Shown one piece after another: positions 1 through 5,966 of a stretch of DNA of 6,177 nucleotides (its first letter is position 1; every line of letters starts with the position of its first letter). The notes beneath the pieces are model-generated. The model did not search any database, was not told the DNA's origin, and saw only the letters and a program-made list of their open reading frames with translations. The translations under genes and the position numbers were made by a program. The DNA is from Deltaproteobacteria bacterium UBA6967. Its GTDB lineage: Bacteria > SAR324 > NAC60-12. The stretch lies in NCBI GenBank assembly GCA_002450295.1, contig DJYX01000188.1, positions 1 through 6,177 on the forward strand, given 5' to 3'.

Positions 1-756
1 ATGTCCGTGTTGCCAGATATCCCAACTCGCGCCTAAAGTAATCAATGCGCCATTGGCAAACTCCAACACTGCGTGAATCGTAGTCGGTGTGTTGACAGAG
101 ATTTTCTCTCCGTATCTTGGCTGACTGGTGATCGTACGTTCCTTTTGCGGAATGCTCGACATGGCTGTCACATAGCGTACCGGTCCCAGCAGATGAATCA
201 GGTTGCCAATGTAGTACGGTCCCAGGTCCAGTACTGGTCCACCACCGGGCTGGAAAAAGAAATCTGGATTCGGATGCCAGTGTTCCATGCCATGACTGAG
301 CACATGACAGGTTCCTCCGACAATCTTACCGAGTACACCAGAGTCAATCAGCGCCCTGGCTTGCTGATGGGTTCCTCCCAGGAAAGTATCAGGAGTACAG
401 GCCACCCACAGTCCTTTCTGCTGAGCCAGGTCCCGCAAGGCCAGCCCATCTTCCAGTGAAAGTGTCAGTGGCTTTTCCGAGTAGACGTGCTTGCCGGCTT
501 CCAGGATTGCCTTGGAGACCTCAAAATGTGCATTCGGGACCGTCAGGTTGACGATGATGTCCACCTCTGAATGAGAAAGCAGAGCTTCTACGCTCAGGGC
601 TTCCAATCCGAATTCTTTTGCCTGAGCCTGGGCAATCTCCATATTGAGATCCGCGCAGGCTTTGACCTCAATCGCTTGAAACAGCTTGGATAGTCGGAAA
701 TATGCTGAAGAGATATTTCCACAACCAATCACACCAACGCCGAGAGTTCCAGCCAT
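1..756 (-). CDS. Gfo/Idh/MocA-family NAD(P)-dependent oxidoreductase, 3' end cut by window edge
   Basis: Reading from ATG at 756 the frame stays open for 252 codons to base 1, so the C-terminus is missing; family members usually have about 330-390 residues. The N-terminus is a Rossmann fold: beta-1 with VIGCGNIS (residues 9-16, the dinucleotide-binding glycine turn) and an acidic residue, Asp36, at the end of beta-2, which usually favours NAD(H) over NADP(H). The family hallmark EKP lies at 94-96, with Lys95 the expected catalytic lysine. The substrate-domain motif GGGPVLDLGPYY (171-182) follows. It has Tyr181 where many members have His, as in glucose-fructose oxidoreductase. The enzyme probably oxidises or reduces a sugar or glycoside hydroxyl in the cytoplasm. 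The start is 3 bp after the isomerase stop codon, with a GGGGTGA ribosome site inside the end of that gene, so the two are co-translated. The family is certain; the substrate is not readable. Confidence 0.93.
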   Translation of the reverse strand, partial: MAGTLGVGVIGCGNISSAYFRLSKLFQAIEVKACADLNMEIAQAQAKEFGLEALSVEALLSHSEVDIIVNLTVPNAHFEVSKAILEAGKHVYSEKPLTLSLEDGLALRDLAQQKGLWVACTPDTFLGGTHQQARALIDSGVLGKIVGGTCHVLSHGMEHWHPNPDFFFQPGGGPVLDLGPYYIGNLIHLLGPVRYVTAMSSIPQKERTITSQPRYGEKISVNTPTTIHAVLEFANGALITLGASWDIWQHGH

Positions 757-759
757 GAT

Positions 760-1506
760 TCACCCCGCAAAGGATTGAACAGTTGCCAGAGAACGACGGG
801 CAAAGCGGGCCACATCATTCGGCTTGTCGTGCTCCATCACGTACCAGGTAGCCGGCGTCTGTTGCAGTTGACCGTAGAGGCTTGGCCAGTCAATTACACC
901 GTGTCCTACATCTGCCCAGCCGTCTTCATCTGCATTCTCTCCAGCCAGTGCGATGTCCTTGACGTGAACCGCACAGAGACGGTCACCGTAGCGTTGGATC
1001 CACTCTGCAGGATCTGCCTTACCTCGGACAACCCAGGCCAGGTCCATTTCCCAGCCCAATTCTGAGTTTTCCAAGAGGATCTCCATTGGTGTTTGGCCAT
1101 TTTCCAGGGCTACGAATTCAAAGTCGTGGTTGTGCCAACCAAAGCCCAACCCAGCCGCCTGATACGGCTTGCCGACTTCGTCGAGTGTTTCCGCCATCTG
1201 CTTCCAACCAGCCACATCTGATGGACGTTGTTCTGCAGCCAAGTGGGGACAGATGACTGTTTTTACGCCCAGAATCTTAATGATTGGCAGAGCTTGATCT
1301 GGGTCTTCCAGCATGGCTAAGCCAAAGTGTCCGGTGGGCATCGTCAGTCCATGGCGATCCAGATCCTGTCGCAACGAAGTCGCTTGATCATAAAGTCCGC
1401 CGAACCCTTCCACCTGGGTATAACCCAGTTCTGCCAGTAGTTGGAGCGTGTTGCTCAGCGGTGGATGATTCCGAGCACTGTAGAGTTGAAAAGACCAGTC
1501 AGTCAT
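760..1506 (-). CDS. Sugar phosphate isomerase/epimerase-like TIM-barrel protein
   Basis: This 248-residue cytoplasmic protein has the length and layout of the xylose-isomerase-like TIM-barrel family (AP endonuclease 2 superfamily). Visible strand motifs in order are SFQLYSAR (5-12), VEGFG (32-36), GHFGL (59-63), FGWHNHDFEF (122-131), WEMDLAW (152-158), VHVKDI (180-185), DVGHG (199-203) and VMEHD (223-227). Asp155, His181 and Glu225, with a residue of the HNHDFEF strand, are the likely divalent-metal ligands by family analogy. Members isomerise or epimerise keto-sugars; some relatives act as eliminases or hydratases on 3-keto-glycosides. Its partner is the dehydrogenase gene 3 bp downstream, so it probably acts on that enzyme's product or substrate. 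The ATG at 1506 has a modest GGAA ribosome site about 7 bases upstream. The 71-bp gap to the ATPase gene holds only a weak 5-bp stem (GCTGA/TCAGC) and no convincing promoter or terminator, so read-through from the transporter genes is likely. The family call is strong; the exact reaction is unknown. Confidence 0.9.
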   Translation of the reverse strand: MTDWSFQLYSARNHPPLSNTLQLLAELGYTQVEGFGGLYDQATSLRQDLDRHGLTMPTGHFGLAMLEDPDQALPIIKILGVKTVICPHLAAEQRPSDVAGWKQMAETLDEVGKPYQAAGLGFGWHNHDFEFVALENGQTPMEILLENSELGWEMDLAWVVRGKADPAEWIQRYGDRLCAVHVKDIALAGENADEDGWADVGHGVIDWPSLYGQLQQTPATWYVMEHDKPNDVARFARRSLATVQSFAG

Positions 1507-1577
1507 AGAGTTTCCATGAAAAAAGTAGTGAGTTGGCTGAATCTAGCTCAGCAAAAACGAACCATCGCACTGAAAAA

Positions 1578-2666
1578 CTAGATCCGTTCCTCGGTATCCT
1601 TACGGAAAATTGAAGACTTGGGGATATTGAATTCTAGGTGGTAGATCGTGCCTTCCTGGCAATTCAGATCAGCATCAATTCTTACGGAGAGGGATTGTTG
1701 CTCCAATTTAAGCCACAGCAGGCTATCGGCTCCCATTGGCTCGTCAATCTCGACGGCTGCGGGAATCGTCACACCGGGGATCAGTTCTGTGTGTATCTGG
1801 ATGTGCTCTGGACGTACCCCAAGAGTGGCCTCTCCTCCTTGACTGAGAGAGGTGCTGGCTTCATAGCCTTGGAGGGAAATGGACGCTCCATCCTTGGTTG
1901 TGAAGGATACCTCCTCTCCGTTGACAACAAGCCGCCCTGGTAGGAAGTTCATCGCAGGTGAACCAATGAATCCCGCAACATACAAATTAGAGGGCTTATT
2001 GTAGATCATTTGGGGAGCCGCCAGTTGTTGGATAACTCCGCCTTTCATAACAGCAATCCGGTCCGCAAGGGTCAGCGCTTCGATCTGGTCATGAGTGACA
2101 TAGATCATCGTGTTTTTCAGGCGGGCATGTAAGCGCTTGATCTCGACACGCAACTCAGAGCGCAACTGTGCATCCAGATTGGAGAGGGGTTCATCGAAAA
2201 GAAAAACATCTACATCGCGCACCAGCGCCCGACCAATCGCTACACGCTGTCGCTGACCTCCGGACAGCTGAGACGGTTTACGTTTTAGCAGCGGCTCAAT
2301 CTGTAAAATCTCAGAGGCTCTTGTTACCCGTTTAGTGATCTCATCAGAGGGCATTCGCGCGTTCTTGAGTCCGAAGGAAAGATTCCCCTCAACACTCATC
2401 TGGGGGTAGAGCGCATAAGATTGAAAGACCATCCCAATCCCTCGGTCTTTTGGCTCTTCCCAGGTTACATTGCGTTCCTTGATAAATATCTGACCATCTG
2501 AAACATCCAATAGGCCAGCAATGCAGTTCAGCAACGTCGACTTACCGCACCCAGAGGGTCCAAGCAGAACGAGAAACTCTCCTTCCTCAATATCAAGATT
2601 CAAGTTCCTTAGAACCTGGACGTCTCCAAAATTCAAAGATAGTTCACGAACAGAAACACTGGGCAT
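1578..2666 (-). CDS. ugpC: Carbohydrate ABC importer ATP-binding protein (UgpC/MsmX/MalK type)
   Basis: This 362-residue ATPase powers the importer from the cytoplasmic face. All nucleotide-binding motifs are intact: Walker A GPSGCGKST (36-44), Q-loop Gln82 in VFQSYALYP, signature LSGGQ (134-138), Walker B FLFDEP (155-160) with catalytic Glu159, D-loop SNLD (162-165) and switch His192 in VTHD. The segment FIGSPAMNF (233-241) marks the MalK/UgpC/MsmX class, and GVRPEH (283-288) begins the C-terminal TOBE region, which in relatives helps dimerise and can bind regulators. The length is normal for the class. The gene starts 3 bp after the second permease stop, with an AAGGA ribosome site overlapping that stop, so it is translationally coupled. 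The ugpC symbol follows family naming only; neighbouring genes point to sugar or glycoside import rather than glycerol phosphate, and such ATPases often serve several transporters. Confidence 0.96.
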   Translation of the reverse strand: MPSVSVRELSLNFGDVQVLRNLNLDIEEGEFLVLLGPSGCGKSTLLNCIAGLLDVSDGQIFIKERNVTWEEPKDRGIGMVFQSYALYPQMSVEGNLSFGLKNARMPSDEITKRVTRASEILQIEPLLKRKPSQLSGGQRQRVAIGRALVRDVDVFLFDEPLSNLDAQLRSELRVEIKRLHARLKNTMIYVTHDQIEALTLADRIAVMKGGVIQQLAAPQMIYNKPSNLYVAGFIGSPAMNFLPGRLVVNGEEVSFTTKDGASISLQGYEASTSLSQGGEATLGVRPEHIQIHTELIPGVTIPAAVEIDEPMGADSLLWLKLEQQSLSVRIDADLNCQEGTIYHLEFNIPKSSIFRKDTEERI

Positions 2667-2669
2667 TGC

Positions 2670-3587
2670 TTATCCTTTCACGGCACCGGCGGCGATACCC
2701 CGGACAAAAAGCTTTCCTGACACAAAGTAAATCACCAATGGAACAAGGCCTGTGAGGATAGTAGCGGCCATATTGACGTTGTACTCCTTCACTCCTTGTG
2801 TCGAGTTGACGATGTTGTTCAGTTGAACCGTCATCGGCCAGATATCTGGCTTCGTATACACCGTTCCAAAAAGAAAATCATTCCAAATTCCAGTTACTTG
2901 CAGAATTACAGCTACTACTAGTATTGGCAGGCTCATCGGTAGCATGATTCGGAAGTAGATTCCCCAAAAACCAGCACCATCTACCCGGGCCGCCTTGAAT
3001 AGTTCTTCAGGCAGTGAAGTGAAGTAGTTGCGGAAAAGCAATGTTAAAATTGGCATCCCAAAGATAGAGTGCACTATGACTAGGCCGGTTAGTGATCCGT
3101 AAAGCCCGATCTCTCGCAACAGAATCACAATTGGATAGAGCATCACCTGGTAAGGAATGAAGCTTCCAAAAATCAGAATTGTGAAAAAAATCTGAGACCC
3201 CTTAAAACGCCAGTTAGCGAGCGCATAACCATTCACGCTTGCTATCGCAATTGAAACGATTACAGATGGAACTGTTATCTGGACAGAGTTCCAAAAACCA
3301 CGGGAAAGACCATCACAGTTAAGGCCAGTACAAGCCTCTGCCCAAGCCTTGATCCAAGGCTGAAAAGTGATCTCTAGCGGAGGGGCAAAAATATTACCAA
3401 CACGGATTTCTGGCATTCCCTTCAGCGAGGTCACAACCATCACATAGAGTGGTAGTAAATAGTAGAGCGCTACAACAATCAGCGTGCCGTAGAGCATGAT
3501 GTTGCGTGGCGATATCGCTTTAGTAGGCTTTGGTCCCCTTGGCCCTACTACCTTTGGAGCAGCAGGAAGTAGGCTTGGATTAACCAT
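2670..3587 (-). CDS. Carbohydrate ABC transporter permease, MalG/GtsC type
   Basis: Inner-membrane permease of the binding-protein-dependent (BPD_transp_1) family, 305 residues from the preferred ATG. A Pro/Lys-rich cytoplasmic tail (8-28) precedes about six hydrophobic helices near 31-53, 101-123, 133-157, 162-185, 218-241 and 275-295. The EAA loop that docks on the ATPase is clear: PEELFKAARVDGAGFWGIYF (193-212) followed by RIMLP (213-217). IWNDFLFG (234-241) and the C-terminal GIAAGAVKG are typical of this group. The first periplasmic loop carries Cys86 and Cys91, a possible disulfide. A longer reading begins at TTG 3602, but the ATG at 3587 is better: GGGAG lies 8 bases upstream and the overlap with the upstream permease is reduced to ATGGTTAA (8 bp), a classic coupling arrangement. 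From memory the sequence resembles permeases of glucose-type importers (Pseudomonas GtsC) and close rhizobial relatives. It forms the pore with the permease encoded just upstream. Confidence 0.95.
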   Translation of the reverse strand: MVNPSLLPAAPKVVGPRGPKPTKAISPRNIMLYGTLIVVALYYLLPLYVMVVTSLKGMPEIRVGNIFAPPLEITFQPWIKAWAEACTGLNCDGLSRGFWNSVQITVPSVIVSIAIASVNGYALANWRFKGSQIFFTILIFGSFIPYQVMLYPIVILLREIGLYGSLTGLVIVHSIFGMPILTLLFRNYFTSLPEELFKAARVDGAGFWGIYFRIMLPMSLPILVVAVILQVTGIWNDFLFGTVYTKPDIWPMTVQLNNIVNSTQGVKEYNVNMAATILTGLVPLVIYFVSGKLFVRGIAAGAVKG

Positions 3588-4473
3588 GTTTCTTACTCCC
3601 AAATTCCATGTAGGCCCATGGGATCACGACAGTTAGTACAGCAATCAGCATCATCGTAGAAGCCGCAAAGGCTTGGCCAAGATTTTGAGCACGAAACATA
3701 TAGTCATATACATATTTCGCAGGCATTTCAGTCGCCAATCCAGGACCACCACTAGTCTGGGCAACAACAAGATCGTAGACCCGAATAATTCCACTTGTGA
3801 TCAATACAAGTGCTGTAATGAAAACGGGACGCATCATTGGAATGACAATCAAGAGATAAGTCTTCCAAGCGGGAATACCATCAATTTTAGCAGCCTTCCA
3901 GATCTCTTGGTCAATACCACGAAGTCCAGCAAGCATGAGAACCATCACTAACCCTGAACCCTGCCAGAGTGCAGCTAACATAACTCCAAAGATCGCAATA
4001 TCAGGATTGTAGAGAGGGTCGAACGCAAAGCTTTCCCAGCCAAAGTTCCGTACAATGCCCTGAATTCCAAATTCAGGGTTTAGAACCCACTGCCAGACAA
4101 GGCCGGTCACAATGAAAGATAGTGCAAAAGGATAGAGAATGATTGTACGAAAAGTATTTTCAAACCGAATTTTTTGGTCCATTAGCGCAGCAAGCAAAAA
4201 GCCAATTACAAAGCTCAATATCAGCATACAGATACCATAGATGGCTAGATTCTCAATGGAGACTATCCACCGTTTGGTATTCCATAGCCGCTCATATTGG
4301 CTAACGCCAACCCATTTCAACTTTGGTAGCAGTTTAGAGCCTGTAAACGAATAAAATACTGTCCAAGCCGTACCACCAAGAAAAACAACCGAAGCCGTCA
4401 GGATCATTGGAATCGCAGCAATTTTCGCGTTTAAATTTCGGAAAAGTTGGTTTGGCCGACGACTAGCAGGCAT
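3580..4473 (-). CDS. Carbohydrate ABC transporter permease, MalF/GtsB type
   Basis: A 297-residue inner-membrane permease of the BPD_transp_1 family, partner of the permease encoded downstream. Six hydrophobic helices can be seen near 18-42, 75-98, 109-131, 158-181, 205-229 and 265-288. The EAA loop reads QEIWKAAKIDGIPAWKTYLL (189-208), with the conserved Gly199 and IP at 211-212, and contacts the ATPase. It lacks the large periplasmic insert of enterobacterial MalF, as is normal for short sugar permeases. The ATG at 4473 has only a weak ribosome site (GAAAG), in contrast to the strong sites of the binding-protein and second-permease genes. Together with the hairpin upstream, this suggests permeases are made at lower levels than the binding protein. 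The 3' end overlaps the next gene by 8 bp. The transporter role is certain; the substrate is inferred only from neighbours. Confidence 0.95.
   Translation of the reverse strand: MPASRRPNQLFRNLNAKIAAIPMILTASVVFLGGTAWTVFYSFTGSKLLPKLKWVGVSQYERLWNTKRWIVSIENLAIYGICMLILSFVIGFLLAALMDQKIRFENTFRTIILYPFALSFIVTGLVWQWVLNPEFGIQGIVRNFGWESFAFDPLYNPDIAIFGVMLAALWQGSGLVMVLMLAGLRGIDQEIWKAAKIDGIPAWKTYLLIVIPMMRPVFITALVLITSGIIRVYDLVVAQTSGGPGLATEMPAKYVYDYMFRAQNLGQAFAASTMMLIAVLTVVIPWAYMEFGSKKHG
3596..3600 (-). promoter_or_regulatory. Ribosome binding site deciding the second permease start
   Basis: On the minus strand GGGAG lies 8 bases before ATG 3587. The alternative TTG at 3602 has only a weak GGA nearby and would enlarge the overlap with the upstream permease gene from 8 to 23 bp. 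This supports the ATG. Confidence 0.75.
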
Positions 4474-4505
4474 GTCGTGCTTTCGAAGAAACTAAAGGAA
4501 GGAAT

Positions 4506-4542
4506 TAGAGGCTTGCCAATGGTTGCCATTGACAAACCTCTA
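4506..4542 (-). promoter_or_regulatory. Intercistronic mRNA hairpin between binding-protein and permease genes
   Basis: The two 17-base arms (4526-4542 and 4506-4522) pair completely in the minus-strand transcript, with a 3-base loop (CAA). Fifteen pairs are Watson-Crick and two are G-U wobbles. The structure begins 8 bases after the binding-protein stop codon and ends 32 bases before the permease ATG. The downstream sequence (ATTCCTTCCTTTAG) is pyrimidine-rich but has no unbroken U tract, so it is a poor intrinsic terminator. In known operons such as malEFG, a hairpin in this place protects the upstream mRNA from 3' exonucleases or partly stops transcription, so the binding protein is made in excess. 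That role is inferred here; the structure itself is plain in the sequence. Confidence 0.85.
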
Positions 4543-4550
4543 GGCGGATA

Positions 4551-5783
4551 TCAGTCCGCTTGAGCAATGATGTCCACAAAGCGCTCCTGAGCAGCCTCAG
4601 GGCTCATCGACTTATCAGCAAAAAACTCTGCGAAAAGATCAGTGATCTGCGAAGACGTATCCGGAGTAATCAAGAGATTGGTATCCGGCAGGAGTTTTTT
4701 CTCCGCCAGAAGCTTGAGACCTTTCTTCATACAGCCATTAGCAGTTGAAAGATCAATGTCTCCACGTACCGGTAAAGATCCCTTTTTCAAATTAAAGGCA
4801 ACCTGCACAGCGGGCTTGAGAAGCATAGCTGCCATACGCTTCTGTGCTGCCTCTTTCTCTGGATCATCCAACTTGGGGAAGTAGAAAGCATCTCCACCAG
4901 TACTTAGCACTTCAACTACGCCAAGTCCTGGAAGACACTCATACTCATCTCCAGCCGTCTGTTGAGCAACGCTAAACTCACCTTGGGCCCAGTCACCCAT
5001 GATTTGACCACCAGCTTGACCAGTGATGACAAGATTGGTTGCCTCATTCCAAGACTGCACTGTTGAGTTTTTCGAAATCTCTCGAGCATCTGCTGCAGCC
5101 TCGAATACGCGCGCCACTTCCGGCCCAGCTGCTACACCAGCGTCTTTATCGCCGTAGACTTTTTGGAAAATTTCGGTTGGTACAAGCGAGACCATCAATA
5201 CGTTGAACAAACCCGTTTGCTGCCATCCTTGCTGACCAACGGCTAGCGGTAGTTTGCCTGCAGCTTCAAGCTTTGGAGCTGCAGCCACGAACTCATCCCA
5301 GTTCGTTGGAACGGCAATACCTGCGTCCTGATAAGCTTTACGAGACAGCCAGAGCCACTGCCAGGAGTGGATATTGACCGGAGTGCAGTAGATGCGTCCA
5401 TCGACAGTACAGGCATCCAGTAGCTTCGATGGATTAACCACATCTTTCCAGCCCTCAGCCTCAGCGACTTCAGTAAGATCAAGCAAGAGCCCTGCTTCGA
5501 TTAGGTCCTCTGCCTGACGGCCATGATTGAACTGGAAAGCTCCCATTGGATCTCCACCAGTGATCCGGCTCACCATGATCGCACGAGCCTGCTCACCTGG
5601 ACCAGCAAAGGCTGCATCCACCCACTTATCACCTGTTGCGTCAAAAGCCTTCGCAAATTCACCAACTGCTGCGGCTTCACCACCAGATGTCCACCAGTGC
5701 ATGACTTCTAACTCTGTTGCGTTTGCTGCTGAAGTTGCCATCAACCCAGCTGCCAATAGTCCAACCAATGCTTTGAACTTCAT
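4551..5783 (-). CDS. Periplasmic sugar-binding protein of the ABC importer (family 1 solute-binding protein)
   Basis: The 410-residue precursor begins with a Sec signal peptide: MKFK, a hydrophobic core (about 5-16) and a likely cut after ANA (20-22). No lipobox cysteine is seen, so the mature protein should be free in the periplasm. The mature start ELEVMHWWTSGGEAAAV (24-40) is typical of the glucose/oligosaccharide-binding branch (COG1653-like), where the aromatic pair Trp30-Trp31 is expected to line the sugar pocket. Other landmarks are VNIHSWQWLW (136-145), GDWAQGEF (263-270) and NLKKGSLPVRGD (331-342). There are exactly four cysteines in the mature chain (125, 133, 283, 351), which could form two disulfides. 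The frame is open upstream to 5894, but ATG 5783 is chosen because GGAGGA lies 6 bases upstream and the signal peptide starts there. The first gene of the operon, it captures the ligand and delivers it to the permeases. From memory it resembles Pseudomonas and rhizobial glucose-type binding proteins; the ligand is not established. Confidence 0.96.
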   Translation of the reverse strand: MKFKALVGLLAAGLMATSAANATELEVMHWWTSGGEAAAVGEFAKAFDATGDKWVDAAFAGPGEQARAIMVSRITGGDPMGAFQFNHGRQAEDLIEAGLLLDLTEVAEAEGWKDVVNPSKLLDACTVDGRIYCTPVNIHSWQWLWLSRKAYQDAGIAVPTNWDEFVAAAPKLEAAGKLPLAVGQQGWQQTGLFNVLMVSLVPTEIFQKVYGDKDAGVAAGPEVARVFEAAADAREISKNSTVQSWNEATNLVITGQAGGQIMGDWAQGEFSVAQQTAGDEYECLPGLGVVEVLSTGGDAFYFPKLDDPEKEAAQKRMAAMLLKPAVQVAFNLKKGSLPVRGDIDLSTANGCMKKGLKLLAEKKLLPDTNLLITPDTSSQITDLFAEFFADKSMSPEAAQERFVDIIAQAD

Positions 5784-5899
5784 TTTGCTTCCTCCGAATT
5801 TTGTGATGATACCCCTGCCATGACAGCAAGGCGGCAATAGACCTCGTTTCCAGGAAATTTTCCGTAGAGGCTTTTTCAGCAATCTCATACACAAAATTT
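5784..5899 (-). other. Untranslated leader of the transporter operon
   Basis: This stretch separates the operator from the binding-protein start. It is open in the same frame up to 5894 but looks non-coding: the predicted peptide is basic and Cys/Pro-containing, lacks a ribosome site and would bury the signal peptide. It holds a 9-base inverted match (5890-5898 with 5797-5805), the latter abutting the ribosome site, and a small AT-rich palindrome GGAAAATTTCC on the minus strand. No known riboswitch fold was recognised. Confidence 0.55.
5790..5795 (-). promoter_or_regulatory. Strong ribosome binding site of the sugar-binding protein gene
   Basis: Minus-strand GGAGGA is a near-perfect Shine-Dalgarno sequence, 6 bases from ATG 5783. 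It fixes the start of the binding protein and rejects the 37-codon upstream extension. Confidence 0.9.
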
Positions 5900-5913
5900 T
5901 GAAAACGTTTTCA
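5900..5913. promoter_or_regulatory. LacI-family operator (perfect 14-bp palindrome)
   Basis: TGAAAACGTTTTCA reads the same on both strands and is centred on CG, the hallmark of LacI-family operators; it also fits the CcpA-type consensus TGWAANCGNTNWCA. It overlaps the last base of the proposed -10 and the expected transcription start of the transporter operon, so a bound repressor would block initiation. The gene for a LacI-type protein begins 118 bp away on the other strand and is the obvious candidate ligand. Confidence 0.88.
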
Positions 5914-5943
5914 TAATCAGCCTTGCAATACGATTTTTGTCAA
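5913..5943 (-). promoter_or_regulatory. Sigma-70-type promoter of the transporter operon
   Basis: On the minus strand a perfect -35 TTGACA (5943-5938) is followed after 19 bases by GATTAT (5918-5913), a 4-of-6 match to the -10. The spacing is 2 bases over the optimum, so the promoter may be weak or need an activator. Transcription would start near 5905-5907, inside the operator. No better -10 at 16-18 spacing was seen. Confidence 0.55.
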
Positions 5944-5966
5944 GATATTTAGTGACGAACAATTAT
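5937..5966 (+). promoter_or_regulatory. Possible promoter of the divergent LacI-type regulator gene
   Basis: On the plus strand TTGTCA (5937-5942, 5 of 6 to the -35) is followed after 18 bases by AATTAT (5961-5966, 4 of 6 to the -10). Its -35 occupies nearly the same bases as the operon's -35 on the other strand, so the two promoters would compete for polymerase. This is an AT-rich stretch, so a chance match is possible. Confidence 0.4.

Noticed and set aside
73..459. 128-codon open frame on the plus strand
   Set aside because: It lies wholly opposite the conserved oxidoreductase coding sequence, has no ribosome site, and its predicted protein shows no recognisable domain.
1522..1560. Possible terminator or promoter between ATPase and isomerase genes
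   Set aside because: The only stem (GCTGA/TCAGC, 5 bp) is weak and its nearest T run is about 13 bases away; no paired -35 and -10 was found.
3588..3602. TTG at 3602 as the start of the second permease
   Set aside because: It adds five residues and a larger overlap, while the ATG at 3587 has a GGGAG at 8-base spacing and a neat ATGGTTAA junction.
4490..4542. Calling the intercistronic hairpin a true rho-independent terminator
   Set aside because: The sequence after the stem (ATTCCTTCCTTTAG) has no unbroken U tract and three essential transporter genes follow on the same strand.
5523..5823. Plus-strand open frames of 62 and 98 codons opposite the binding-protein signal and N-terminal region
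   Set aside because: They mirror the binding-protein gene in opposite frames and show no family motif or ribosome site.
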